The notes: generated by a model from the letters alone, not told the origin. Counted from the stretch's first letter, positions 8,574 to 17,039 are shown. The stretch: DNA of 64,000 nt from Pseudomonadota bacterium (GCA_020053735.1 JAGVMP010000007.1:1-64000); one strand, 5' to 3'. A program made the numbers and translations.

Positions 8574-8638
8574 CCGTTCGTGGTGAGCTTGTCGAACCAT
8601 CGAACATCGCCACCCTTCGACAGGCTCAGGGCGAACGG
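8574..8638. repeat. 65-bp imperfect inverted repeat between tsaB and rimI
   Basis: The ends CCGTTCGTGGTGAGCTTG and CAGGCTCAGGGCGAACGG form an imperfect inverted repeat with only four mismatches. TCGAA/TTCGA extends the stem inward. It resembles the dispersed TTCGACAGGCTCAG element known from many bacterial chromosomes. It is inserted into an otherwise tight gene pair just before the rimI start. Confidence 0.7.
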
Positions 8639-8649
8639 AAATTTTTAAG

Positions 8650-9111
8650 ATGAGTGCGCAGTTACAGCCTAATTTAAGTTTACGACCAATGCATATCGGC
8701 GATTTAGAAGCGATTATGCAAATTGAGCCGACCATTTACAGCCATCCGTGGACACGCGGCAATTTTAGCGATTCACTGAATAGCGGCTATAGCGCTTGGA
8801 TTTTGGAAGATAAAGACGAAATGATAGGTTATGCCTTAATGATGATGGTGATGGATGAAGCGCATTTATTAAACCTGAGTATTGCCAAACATCGCCAAAA
8901 ACAGGGGCTGGGGCGTTATTTATTAGAACATATGATGACGATTGCCAAACGCCACAAGGCCGCAAATATGTTTTTAGAAGTGCGCACCAGCAACATTTCC
9001 GCCATTGCGCTATACGAGAACATGGGCTTTTGCGAGATGGCGGTGCGACGTGGTTACTATCCAGCAAAAGAGGGTAGAGAAGATGCAGTTTTGATGGGGT
9101 TGGCCTTATGA
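8650..9111 (+). CDS. rimI: Ribosomal protein S18-alanine N-acetyltransferase (RimI-like)
   Basis: A 153-residue GNAT acetyltransferase. Motif A, which binds acetyl-CoA, is visible as IAKHRQKQGLGRYLLEHM near residue 78. The downstream block FLEVRTSNISAIALYENMGF near residue 112 is very typical of RimI. RimI acetylates the N-terminal alanine of S18, and this assignment is supported by its position after tsaB. The repeat element immediately upstream probably carries part of the 5' flank, and no strong ribosome-binding site is visible. Confidence 0.93.
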   Translation: MSAQLQPNLSLRPMHIGDLEAIMQIEPTIYSHPWTRGNFSDSLNSGYSAWILEDKDEMIGYALMMMVMDEAHLLNLSIAKHRQKQGLGRYLLEHMMTIAKRHKAANMFLEVRTSNISAIALYENMGFCEMAVRRGYYPAKEGREDAVLMGLAL

Positions 9112-9142
9112 GAGTGGCTTGCATGATGAGATTGTCGCTTTG

Positions 9143-9748
9143 ATGAATAGAGATGACGTGCTGCGTGAACTAGAACTGTTGCCAGTGTGGAAGCTGCGCA
9201 CGCCAGTTGAAACGGTGTTGACGCAACAAGTGGCAGTTGAAAAATTAGAAGCTGTACAAGTAGCAATCGTAGCCACTGAAGAATCTGCTCTTGAAAAACC
9301 TGTCCCTAAAAAACCTGCCTCTGAAAAACCTAGCAGCACGGCGGTAATTCAGTACGAAATCACGATATCGCAAGATAAGCAGTGGGCATTTATATGTAAA
9401 ATTAGCATGCCTGCAGGCCGCATGGATACTGGTCTGCAGAGCACCTTATTCAACAATATCTTGCATGCTTTAAGCATTGAAAAACCCAGCAAAATGCAGG
9501 TGGCAAGCATTGCAGATGTTCAAGCGAGAGTGATAATAGCGATGGGCGAATCGGTAGCGCAAGCGTTGTTAAATACGCAGGAGCCACTAGAAAATTTACG
9601 TGGCAAGTTGCATGCCATTGGTCACATGCAATTAGTTGCCACTTGCGATCTTGCGCATTTACTCAGCAATCCGCTTGATAAGGCTAAAGTCTGGCAAGAT
9701 TTGTGTTTGGCGCGCAGCTATTTACAACACTTGCATGTGCAAGATTAA
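9143..9748 (+). CDS. Degenerate uracil-DNA-glycosylase-fold protein (possible pol III psi/HolD-like)
   Basis: The ends resemble family 4 uracil-DNA glycosylases found after rimI in betaproteobacteria: the N-terminus RDDVLRELELLPVWKLR, the middle RVIIAMGESVAQALL, and the end NLRGKLHAIGHMQLVATC followed by LLSNPLDKAKVWQDLCLA. The catalytic GExPG segment, the Fe-S cysteines and the HP motif near the C-terminus are missing; CDLAH replaces the last. A 35-bp palindromic repeat copy sits where the GExPG segment should be. HolD, the polymerase III psi subunit, also has an inactive UDG-like fold, starts with a similar RRD..L..LG sequence and lies beside rimI in E. coli. A psi-like role is therefore possible. 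The ATG at 9143 starts at the conserved N-terminus. Confidence 0.6.
   Translation: MNRDDVLRELELLPVWKLRTPVETVLTQQVAVEKLEAVQVAIVATEESALEKPVPKKPASEKPSSTAVIQYEITISQDKQWAFICKISMPAGRMDTGLQSTLFNNILHALSIEKPSKMQVASIADVQARVIIAMGESVAQALLNTQEPLENLRGKLHAIGHMQLVATCDLAHLLSNPLDKAKVWQDLCLARSYLQHLHVQD
9408..9442 (-). repeat. 35-bp palindromic repeat, copy 2, inside a reading frame
   Basis: In reverse orientation the arms pair over 9 bp and the centre ATGGATACTGG complements the family consensus CCAATATCCAT with one change. The copy is wholly inside the UDG-fold gene, contributing roughly the codons for MPAGRMDTGLQS without a stop or frameshift. Confidence 0.75.
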
Positions 9749-9790
9749 TCCCCATATACTTATGCATAATATGTTTAAATTAAGGAAAGC

Positions 9791-10393
9791 ATGATGAAAA
9801 CTTGGATGAAATTATTTGCGGTCGTCAGCTTGGCGTTTGCGCTGACCGGTTGTGGTTACAACACATTTCAAAGCTTGGATGAGGAAGCTAAAGCCAGTTG
9901 GTCTGAGGTGTTGAATCAATACCAGCGTCGTGCCGATTTAGTGCCCAATTTGGTCGAAACGGTAAAAGGCTATGCCGCGCACGAACAAGAAGTGCTGACC
10001 GATGTGGCCAATGCGCGTAGCAAAGTGGGCAGCATGCAAGTGACGCCAGAGTTGTTGAACGACCCAGAAGCGTTTGCTAAATTTCAAGCCGCACAAGGCC
10101 AGCTCACAGGTGCGCTATCGCGCTTAATGGCGGTAGCAGAAAATTACCCAAACTTGAAAGCTGACCAAGGGTTTAGAGACTTGCAAGCGCAGTTAGAAGG
10201 CACGGAAAACCGTGTTACCGTGGCGCGCAATCGTTATATTGAAACCATTAAAAATTACAATATTGCTATTCGCAGCTTCCCGAATAATTTAACGGCGATG
10301 ATGTTTGGCTACAACACCAAACCGACCTTTACGGTAGAAAACGAAAAAGCGATTTCTAGCGCGCCAAAAGTAGAGTTTGGCGATAAGAAATAG
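9791..10393 (+). CDS. lemA: LemA family lipoprotein
   Basis: A 200-residue membrane-attached protein with a signal peptide and lipobox LTGC ending at Cys21. The LemA core follows: NQYQRRADLVPNLVETVKGY near residue 42, then LTGALSRLMAVAENYPNLKA and NRVTVARNRYIETIKNYN. LemA proteins are helical bundles of unclear function, frequently next to TPM-domain proteins as here. AAGGA lies upstream of the ATG. The two TPM genes downstream suggest a lemA-TPM operon. The intervening 131-bp repeat element separates it from the first TPM gene. Confidence 0.93.
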   Translation: MMKTWMKLFAVVSLAFALTGCGYNTFQSLDEEAKASWSEVLNQYQRRADLVPNLVETVKGYAAHEQEVLTDVANARSKVGSMQVTPELLNDPEAFAKFQAAQGQLTGALSRLMAVAENYPNLKADQGFRDLQAQLEGTENRVTVARNRYIETIKNYNIAIRSFPNNLTAMMFGYNTKPTFTVENEKAISSAPKVEFGDKK

Positions 10394-10442
10394 GTCACAA
10401 GAAACCTAATACAGCTTTACTACACGAATGTCTCACTACTCC

Positions 10443-10573
10443 GTCATTCCCGCGCAAGCGGGAATCCATTGGATTTTGAATTTTTGGATCATTTTAAAAT
10501 GGATGGCCGTCCCTCGAAACTCGGCTTTATCTTTGTTTTCTAGCTCTCGTTTTCCCGCTTGCGCGGGAATGAC
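10443..10573. repeat. 131-bp MITE-like element with perfect 22-bp inverted ends
   Basis: The left end (10443-10464, GTCATTCCCGCGCAAGCGGG plus AA) and the right end (10552-10573) are perfect reverse complements over 22 bp. Each end is itself a short palindrome (CCCGCGCAAGCGGG). The 87-bp interior has no coding potential of its own. The ends resemble the ATTCCC..GGGAAT type of repeat described in Neisseria and related bacteria. The right end contains the apparent start codon of the downstream TPM gene. Confidence 0.85.
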
Positions 10574-11453
10574 GATTACTAGGAAGTTGCTTAATAGGTT
10601 TAATTTTGTAGCAATTTTCTTTAGCTTTTTTCTGTTTTCACAGATAGCTTTTGCTGAGCTTGTTGCGGTTCCCGAATTAAAATCACGCGTCACTGATTTA
10701 ACCCAAACATTATCTGCAGCCGAGCAAGCGCAACTTGAGCAAAAACTAGCCGCGTTTGAAGCCAAAAAAGGCAGTCAAATTGCGCTGCTAATTGTACCGA
10801 CCACACAACCCGAAGACATTGCGCAGTATTCGCTTAGAGTCGTCGAAAAATCGAAAATTGGTCGTGAAAAGGTAGATGATGGCTTATTAGTGCTGGTGGC
10901 AAAAGACGACCGTAAAATGCGTATTGAAGTTGGCTATGGCCTAGAAGGTGCGGTACCAGATTTGTACGCCAAGCGCATTATTAGTGAAATCATCAGTCCA
11001 AGATTTAAGCAAGGCGATTATTACGGCGGCTTAGACGCAGGGCTGAACAGCTTAATTGGCTTAGTGGATGGCGAAGCATTGCCAGCGCCTAACAGCGCGA
11101 AACCTAACGGCATGGACATCATGGATATGCTGCCCATATTACTGTTTGGCGGTTTGGTGACAGGTCTATTTTTGCGCAGTATGTTCGGCACTTTCTTTGG
11201 CAGCGCACTGAATGGCGGCCTGATTGGCACGTTGATTTGGGTGCTTGGTGTAGCTTTGGGTGGTGCAGCGATACTGGGTGTCATTGCATTTTTTATTACC
11301 ATGATGCTGGGCGGACGCGGTATGAATGGTTACAGCGGCGGCATACCCACAGGTGGTAATTATGGGGGCGGCGGTTGGTCTGGCGGTGGTTCTAGCAGTT
11401 GGGGCGGTGGCGGCGGTGATTTTGGCGGTGGCGGGGCTAGTGGGGATTGGTAA
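10569..11453 (+). CDS. TPM-domain membrane protein (YgcG-like)
   Basis: A 294-residue protein with a signal peptide ending at AFA, then a TPM domain (about residues 25-165). The domain shows LPxxxDGLLVLVAKDDRKMRIEVGYG-type sequence, visible here as KVDDGLLVLVAKDDRKMRI and VGYGLEGAVPD. Two transmembrane helices (about 200-250) and a Gly/Ser-rich C-terminal tail follow. This architecture is typical of LemA-linked proteins proposed to work in envelope or photosystem-type protein turnover. The ATG at 10569 falls inside the right end of the MITE-like repeat. A much longer ORF start upstream would translate the repeat itself and is unlikely. Confidence 0.85.
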   Translation: MTITRKLLNRFNFVAIFFSFFLFSQIAFAELVAVPELKSRVTDLTQTLSAAEQAQLEQKLAAFEAKKGSQIALLIVPTTQPEDIAQYSLRVVEKSKIGREKVDDGLLVLVAKDDRKMRIEVGYGLEGAVPDLYAKRIISEIISPRFKQGDYYGGLDAGLNSLIGLVDGEALPAPNSAKPNGMDIMDMLPILLFGGLVTGLFLRSMFGTFFGSALNGGLIGTLIWVLGVALGGAAILGVIAFFITMMLGGRGMNGYSGGIPTGGNYGGGGWSGGGSSSWGGGGGDFGGGGASGDW

Positions 11454-11499
11454 TGGTGGTGATTGGAAACGGGGCCCAAGTAGCAATGAAAGATAAGTT

Positions 11500-12009
11500 A
11501 TGAAAAGAACGCATCCTATCATTCGCTTTATTAAGCATATGTTTAGCCACCCGTGGCAAGTGCAGCGCCATTTTTCGGCAGAAGCACTGCGCACCATTGA
11601 AAAAGCCATTTCAGCCAGTGAAAAAAATCACGCTGGTGAGATTCGTTTTGTAGTGGAGGCGGGTTTGCATCCTTATGAGATTTTGTGCAAGAAAACGCCC
11701 AAGAAACGCGCAATTGAGCTATTCGGTCGCTTGAATGTTTGGGATACTGAGCACAATAATGGCGTGCTGATTTACTTACTGCTTGCTGACCGCGATGTGG
11801 AAATTGTGGCTGACCGTGGCATAGATCAGCATGTAGGTCGCGATGGTTGGGAAGCCATTTGCCATGAGATGGAAGGGTTGTTTAGAAAAGGTCAGTTTGA
11901 AGCTGGTATGTTACAAGGCATAGCCAAAATTAGCACAGTGTTACAGCAGCATTACCCGCAAACAGGCATTAGCAAAAATGAAGTTTCCAATAAACCACTT
12001 GTTATGTAA
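11500..12009 (+). CDS. TPM-domain protein, cytosolic or membrane-associated
   Basis: A 169-residue second TPM protein of the lemA cluster, lacking a signal peptide and Gly-rich tail. The TPM core includes HAGEIRFVVEAGL near residue 45, the segment NNGVLIYLLLADRDVEIVAD near 88, and RGIDQHVGRDGWEAI near 108. The order lemA, long TPM, short TPM is common in betaproteobacteria, so the three probably form one functional unit. AAGATAAGTT precedes the start. Its end overlaps the longest version of the next reading frame by 32 bases. Confidence 0.87.
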   Translation: MKRTHPIIRFIKHMFSHPWQVQRHFSAEALRTIEKAISASEKNHAGEIRFVVEAGLHPYEILCKKTPKKRAIELFGRLNVWDTEHNNGVLIYLLLADRDVEIVADRGIDQHVGRDGWEAICHEMEGLFRKGQFEAGMLQGIAKISTVLQQHYPQTGISKNEVSNKPLVM

Positions 12010-12739
12010 GAGGCTAAAGTATCACAGTGCAGGCCTGCCGACCACATGGATATTGGTCTGCAGCCTAGCATTTTTTTCTCCAATACTTGTCTTCCCAATA
12101 CTTGCGCATGCCGAATTAAGTGATATTTCACGCATTTTTCGCCAAACTCCAAGCTTAAACCAATTCGAAATTTGCCAAGGTGGCGGTTGCGCGGAGATTT
12201 CAAAAACATCGCTAACCGAATTAGAGTGGAATGCAGTCACCCGCATTTTTAATGTGCCGACAAAAAGCGCACAAGAAAAAAATGCAGTGGTAGAGCGTCA
12301 AAAAGTCGCACAAGCGATTGGGCTGCTAGAAGAGTTGGTTGGCAAAAAAATAGGGACTGCAGGCGATTTGGCAGGGACATTTTTTAATGGCAGTTTGACG
12401 GGGCAGCAAGATTGCAATGACGAAGCGATTAATAGCACCACTTATATGCGGCTGTTAAAAAACAGTGGCTACATGCCGTTGCACGAGATAGAAGATACGC
12501 GCACGCGCAACTTCTTTTTTACCGGTTGGCCGCACACCACGGCAGTGATACGCGAAATCAAAACAGGTGAAAGATATGCGGTAGATAGCTGGTTTTACGA
12601 TAATGGGCATGCCGCGACGATTGTCACTTTTAAGCAATGGAAAGCCAATTTTCAGCCAGAAGATAGCCCGATTAGCAAGACGAGAACAACCGTAAAATCC
12701 ACAAATTCGCAAGCCAGTAATACTACAAAATTTAAGTAA
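11978..12739 (+). CDS. Secreted protein of unknown function with possible Cys/His/Asp triad
   Basis: Up to 253 residues. A hydrophobic segment ending at AHA (residue 45) looks like a signal peptide. The mature part contains QQDCNDEAINSTTY, FFTGWPHTTAVI and YAVDSWFYDNG in this order. They offer a Cys, a His and an Asp in the sequence order of transglutaminase-like or papain-fold enzymes. I do not recognise a named family. The start is uncertain: the ATG at 11978 overlaps the previous gene, and the signal-peptide region is partly encoded by a palindromic repeat copy. A TTG at 12053 would give a shorter signal peptide. Confidence 0.65.
   Translation: MKFPINHLLCKRLKYHSAGLPTTWILVCSLAFFSPILVFPILAHAELSDISRIFRQTPSLNQFEICQGGGCAEISKTSLTELEWNAVTRIFNVPTKSAQEKNAVVERQKVAQAIGLLEELVGKKIGTAGDLAGTFFNGSLTGQQDCNDEAINSTTYMRLLKNSGYMPLHEIEDTRTRNFFFTGWPHTTAVIREIKTGERYAVDSWFYDNGHAATIVTFKQWKANFQPEDSPISKTRTTVKSTNSQASNTTKFK
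12032..12066 (-). repeat. 35-bp palindromic repeat, copy 3, in a signal-peptide region
   Basis: In reverse orientation the arms GGCCTGCCGACC and GGTCTGCAGCCT pair at ten of twelve positions, including one wobble. The centre ACATGGATATT matches the complement of the family consensus with one change. It overlaps the N-terminal hydrophobic segment of the downstream secreted protein. Confidence 0.75.
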
Positions 12740-12845
12740 CATTTAAACTAATGTTGTTTGGAAAATAAGCGTTGTTAACTCACAACGGGTAGACTTATCG
12801 TTTACTGCTGCGTTTTTACCATAAGCCCTTCTCAAAGTGAATACC

Positions 12846-13850
12846 ATGCTCAAGCTTAACAGCAAAAAAATCACCTTTTATACACTGATTGTTTGCATGC
12901 TCACCAGCTTGTATGCGTTTGCTGAGATTGGTAGCTTGCGTGAGCGTTGGCATGACAAACAAGGCGCTAAGCAACAAACTAGTCAGGCACTCTCTCCTGG
13001 AGATTATACTTTTTCCTTAAAGCATCAAGGCATAAATCGTATGTATTTAGTACATGTGCCAAAAATCTACCAAGCTAATAACCCCACCCCTATGGTGCTA
13101 TCACTTCACGGTGGTGGTGGCAATATGCACTATCAAGCTACCGATGAATACTATGGCATGGTTTCTAAATCAGAAAGTGCTGGATTTATTGCGGTATTTC
13201 CCAATGGCTATAGCCGCTTTGCAAAAGGCGGTCTTGCTACTTGGAATGCTGGTATTTGCTGTGGCAAAGCGCGTGATAAGCAGATTGACGATGCAGGCTT
13301 TATCCGCCATGTGGTAAATGACATGAAAAGCCGTGCTAATATTGATGCTAAACGCATTTATGCGAATGGGATGTCTAACGGCGGGATGATGTCGTATCGT
13401 CTGGCCTGTGAAATGCCAGACATCTTTAAAGCCATTGCCTCAGTGGCTGGCACCGATGGAACAGATACAAAAGATGGAAAAATACAATGCGCAGGCAAAC
13501 CTGTCTCGGTGTTCCACATTCACGCGCTAGATGATGACAGAGTGTTGTTTAACGGTGGCTCGGGTAGTGAATCTAACACCCATGCAGATTTTGTATCGGT
13601 ACCAAACAACATTGCAAAATGGGTGAAGTTAAACAGCTGCAATCCCAATCCACTACGGGTGTTGCAAGTCCCTGGAGCGTATTGTGAGCTATATAGTGCA
13701 TGCCAAAATAGTACACAGGTTAAACTCTGTGTCACGGAAACGGGTGGTCATTCTTGGCCAGGCGGAAAGAAAATACGTGGCAATACGCCAAGCTCAACCG
13801 CCATTAATGCCACCGATTTAATTTGGGCATTTTATGAGGCTAATCGTTAA
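12846..13850 (+). CDS. Secreted esterase of the PHB-depolymerase / feruloyl-esterase (LpqC) type
   Basis: A 334-residue alpha/beta hydrolase with an N-terminal signal peptide ending at AFA. The oxyanion-region motif LSLHGGGGNMH is near residue 87, the nucleophile elbow NGMSNGGMMSYRLA near 177, an acidic residue in HIHALDDDRV near 222, and the catalytic His in GGHSWPGG near 300. This is the pattern of CE1-like esterases with polyhydroxybutyrate or aromatic-ester substrates; the actual substrate cannot be told. Six cysteines in the mature part suggest disulfides. The ATG at 12846 is preferred over a GTG three codons upstream. It stands alone. Confidence 0.87.
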   Translation: MLKLNSKKITFYTLIVCMLTSLYAFAEIGSLRERWHDKQGAKQQTSQALSPGDYTFSLKHQGINRMYLVHVPKIYQANNPTPMVLSLHGGGGNMHYQATDEYYGMVSKSESAGFIAVFPNGYSRFAKGGLATWNAGICCGKARDKQIDDAGFIRHVVNDMKSRANIDAKRIYANGMSNGGMMSYRLACEMPDIFKAIASVAGTDGTDTKDGKIQCAGKPVSVFHIHALDDDRVLFNGGSGSESNTHADFVSVPNNIAKWVKLNSCNPNPLRVLQVPGAYCELYSACQNSTQVKLCVTETGGHSWPGGKKIRGNTPSSTAINATDLIWAFYEANR

Positions 13851-13991
13851 AAATAAAAGTAACGGGCGAAATTTAAGTTGCCATCACTCAAGTCTTGCAT
13901 TTAAGCGCATATCCAAAACCAAGACTTTGCTGACTTGTCGCTAGTTTCCCTATAAAATTCGCTTTTAGTTTAATTTGATAGTCAAAATTAC

Positions 13992-15698
13992 ATGCGCGCC
14001 TCCCAATTTTTTATTGCCACTCAAAAAGAAGCCCCTGCAGATGCCGAGCTGATTTCACACAAGTTGATGATCCGTGCAGGACTCATTAAACGCTTGGGGT
14101 CAGGCTTGTACACTTGGATGCCGTTGGGTTTACGCGTGTTGCGCAAGGTAGAGAATATCGTGCGCGATGAGATGAATAAGGCAGGTGCGTTAGAATTGCT
14201 GATGCCAGCCGTGCAACCCAAAGAGTTGTGGGATGAAACTGGCCGATGGGCAGTGTTTGGCCCGCAAATGTTAAAGATTAAAGACCGCCACGAACGCGAT
14301 TTTTGTTTTGGCCCCACCCATGAAGAGGTGATTACCGACATTGTGCGCCGCGAGATTAATAGCTATAAGCAGTTGCCACTTAATTTGTATCAAATCCAAA
14401 CCAAGTTCCGTGACGAGATTCGCCCGCGTTTTGGTGTGATGCGTGCGCGTGAATTTATGATGAAGGATGCCTACTCTTTTCACACCAGTTTTGAAAGTTT
14501 AGAAAAAACCTACGCGCAAATGCACCAAACCTATAGCCAAATTTTTACGCGATTGGGCTTGAAGTTTCGCGCAGTAAAAGCTGATTCTGGCGCGATTGGT
14601 GGCGATGGCTCGCAAGAGTTTCATGTACTGGCCGACAGCGGTGAAGATGCGTTGGCGTATTGTGAAAATTCGAATTACGCAGCCAATGTCGAACTGGCTG
14701 AGGCGTTGCCACAGGTCAATACCAGAGCTGCTGCTGGCGATGCCATGCAAGAAGTTGAAACGCCTAAACAAACCCAATGTGAAGATGTGGCAAAGTTGCT
14801 GGGAATAAGTATTGAACGCACAGTAAAGGCGATAGCGCTTATTGCGAATGAAAAGTTTTATTTGGCCTTAGTGCGTGGCGATCATAATTTGAATGAAGTA
14901 AAAGCCAGTAAAGTGCTGGGAGGTTTTAGATTTGCCACAGAGGAAGAAATCCGCGCCAACTTAAACTGCCCACCAGGCTTTATTGGACCTGTTGCTGTCG
15001 GAAAAAATGTGACAGTAATCGCCGACAAAACAGTGGCGTTAATGGGCGATTTTGTCTGTGGTGCCAATAAGCCTAAATATCACTTAAATCATGTGAATTT
15101 TGGCCGCGATTTACCTGAGCCTAGCCAAGTAGCCGATATTCGAAACGTGGTGGATGGAGATGCTAGCCCAGATGGCAAAGGCACATTAAGCTTATGTCGT
15201 GGCATTGAAGTGGGACATATTTTTCAGTTGCGCAGCAAATATGCACAAGCGATGAATGCAACCTACTTAGGCGAAAATGGTCAATCGCAAGTGATGGAAA
15301 TGGGTTGCTATGGTATAGGCGTGTCACGTATTGTAGGTGCCGCAATTGAGCAGGGAAGTGACGAAAAGGGCATTATTTTCCCGCTTAGCATGGCGCCGTT
15401 TGAGGTGGTGATTTGCCCGATAGGCTTGGATAAGAGTGAATTGGTAAAAAATACGGTGTACAAGCTTTACGATGATTGCAAAAAAGCGGGGTTGGATGTG
15501 CTGCTGGATGACCGCGGGGAGCGCCCTGGCGTGATGTTTGCTGAAAGCGACTTAATGGGTGTCCCACACCGCATAGTTGTAGGTGAACGTGGCTTGGCCG
15601 AAGGCAAGGTGGAATACAAGGCCAGAACTGCAGCAGAGGCACACAATTTGCTTATAGATGAAGTGATTAATTTTATTCAAACCAAGGTAGTAGCCTAA
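13992..15698 (+). CDS. proS: Prolyl-tRNA synthetase
   Basis: A 568-residue class II aminoacyl-tRNA synthetase of the bacterial type. Motif 1 and substrate-pocket sequence [18 protein letters not shown] is near residue 35, and the TXE-type region [13 protein letters not shown] near 107. Motif 2 [26 protein letters not shown] is visible in parts ([12 protein letters not shown]). The YbaK-like editing insertion spans about 230-390, and motif 3 [14 protein letters not shown] is near 437. The C-terminal anticodon-binding domain follows. The next gene starts 6 bases after the stop, suggesting cotranscription. Confidence 0.98.
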   Translation: MRASQFFIATQKEAPADAELISHKLMIRAGLIKRLGSGLYTWMPLGLRVLRKVENIVRDEMNKAGALELLMPAVQPKELWDETGRWAVFGPQMLKIKDRHERDFCFGPTHEEVITDIVRREINSYKQLPLNLYQIQTKFRDEIRPRFGVMRAREFMMKDAYSFHTSFESLEKTYAQMHQTYSQIFTRLGLKFRAVKADSGAIGGDGSQEFHVLADSGEDALAYCENSNYAANVELAEALPQVNTRAAAGDAMQEVETPKQTQCEDVAKLLGISIERTVKAIALIANEKFYLALVRGDHNLNEVKASKVLGGFRFATEEEIRANLNCPPGFIGPVAVGKNVTVIADKTVALMGDFVCGANKPKYHLNHVNFGRDLPEPSQVADIRNVVDGDASPDGKGTLSLCRGIEVGHIFQLRSKYAQAMNATYLGENGQSQVMEMGCYGIGVSRIVGAAIEQGSDEKGIIFPLSMAPFEVVICPIGLDKSELVKNTVYKLYDDCKKAGLDVLLDDRGERPGVMFAESDLMGVPHRIVVGERGLAEGKVEYKARTAAEAHNLLIDEVINFIQTKVVA

Positions 15699-15704
15699 AG
15701 TCTA

Positions 15705-16340
15705 ATGGTTAAACGTCATTTACAAAAACTCTGCATAATTGCTTTGATTTTTACGGCATCAGTATGCCAAGCGGGCAATCAAAAAGAAGAGCAACTGTCG
15801 AACAGCGTTAAAGCGCTGATGCAAAAATCAATTAGCGACCTAGGTGCGCCTAAGCTTATGTTTGCCAGTGATATTGAAGGCCAAGCATGGCTTGCGGAAA
15901 TGTCGGACCGTTTAAAAAAGCGTTTGCCTAACCAGGCCTATCGTGAAGAATTTTTAAGGTCTGTTCACTACGAGGCAACGCGTGCAGGCTTAGACCCGCA
16001 AATGGTGTTGGGCTTAATACACGTTGAAAGTGCTTTTAAAAAATACGCAGTTTCAAGTGTAGGTGCACGTGGCTACATGCAGGTGATGCCATTTTGGGTA
16101 AAAAGTATTGGCACGCCTGATCAGAACTTGTTTCACTTAAAATTAAATCTGCGTTACGGTTGTACGATATTAAGGCATTACATCAATATTGAACGGGGAG
16201 ATTTGTATCGCGCCCTTGGTCGTTACAACGGTAGCTTAGGTAAGCCGCAATATCCTAATCTGGTGCTTGGCGCATGGCGTAAACACTGGGATTACACTTC
16301 ACCCGTAATTCGAACCCCAACTCAAGTATCTCTCAATTAA
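15705..16340 (+). CDS. Lytic transglycosylase, SLT domain, secreted
   Basis: A 211-residue murein-cleaving enzyme. A signal peptide ends near VCQAG (residue 24). The SLT fold carries the catalytic Glu in LGLIHVESAFKKYA near residue 107, followed by SSVGARGYMQVMPFW and ALGRYNGSLG, all diagnostic. It probably acts in the periplasm on peptidoglycan. It is tightly downstream of proS, a pairing seen in other betaproteobacteria. The length fits the small single-domain form. Confidence 0.93.
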   Translation: MVKRHLQKLCIIALIFTASVCQAGNQKEEQLSNSVKALMQKSISDLGAPKLMFASDIEGQAWLAEMSDRLKKRLPNQAYREEFLRSVHYEATRAGLDPQMVLGLIHVESAFKKYAVSSVGARGYMQVMPFWVKSIGTPDQNLFHLKLNLRYGCTILRHYINIERGDLYRALGRYNGSLGKPQYPNLVLGAWRKHWDYTSPVIRTPTQVSLN

Positions 16341-16535
16341 TACCACTCTTGCATAAAACTCTTGCCTAGCGCACCAAATTGGAGCTAGACTGCGCTTAGT
16401 TTAGCTATTTGAAGTTGGTGTCGTCACTGATTCATCGTAAGCTTTGCCAACCTAAAATTGCTGGCTGAATTACTGGTATTAATTACTCAACACATTATTT
16501 TTACAAGAGTTTTACCATTTTTAGGGAGAATAAGT

Positions 16536-17039
16536 ATGTCGAAGTTAACAGCATTGGCGTTAAGTATCGCAATTTTAGGTGGTGTCTGGGCATTTTTAGC
16601 ATTAGGCCCGTTGGCAAGTGTAGCGTTAGTATGGGTCGGTTTCATTGCATGGGGTTGTTACTTTGCGGCAGGGGCAGATAATGCGGCATTGCAAAAAACC
16701 ATCGCAGGCATGATCTATGGTGCAGTAATTGCGGGAGTGGCTTTATATCTAGTTAGCTCGGGTATGCTGGGTGGTTTAGGTGCTTTAGCGGCTCCAGTTA
16801 TCATTGCGGTAACAGTGTTCTTCTTAGTGATTGTAGCAGGGCAAAGCTTACTTTCAGTTGTACCAGCAAATGTGTACGGCTATGCTGCTACAGCAGGCTT
16901 GGCGCTTACAGCAGGTACTGCAGGCAATACATTGGCAATGGATATGACCAATCCAGTATTGTTAGTCGCAGTTTCAACGGTACTGGGGGCAATTTTTGGT
17001 ATGATTTCTGGTAAAGTTGCAGGCATGTTAGGTAAGTAA
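16536..17039 (+). CDS. DUF1097 inner membrane protein
   Basis: A 167-residue integral membrane protein with about six hydrophobic segments, resembling E. coli YcdZ and the DUF1097 family. Typical features are an N-terminal helix pair, a central GWG-like WGCYFAAGADN segment and a final Gly-rich helix GAIFGMISGKVAGMLG. No function is established. AGGGAGAAT precedes the ATG at 16536. A TTG 26 codons upstream gives an unconvincing extension. A strong terminator follows. Confidence 0.83.
   Translation: MSKLTALALSIAILGGVWAFLALGPLASVALVWVGFIAWGCYFAAGADNAALQKTIAGMIYGAVIAGVALYLVSSGMLGGLGALAAPVIIAVTVFFLVIVAGQSLLSVVPANVYGYAATAGLALTAGTAGNTLAMDMTNPVLLVAVSTVLGAIFGMISGKVAGMLGK

Noticed and set aside
10428-10568. 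Upstream extension of the first TPM protein through the MITE-like repeat
   Set aside because: The extension translates the repeat ends, places the signal peptide internally and lacks a ribosome-binding site.
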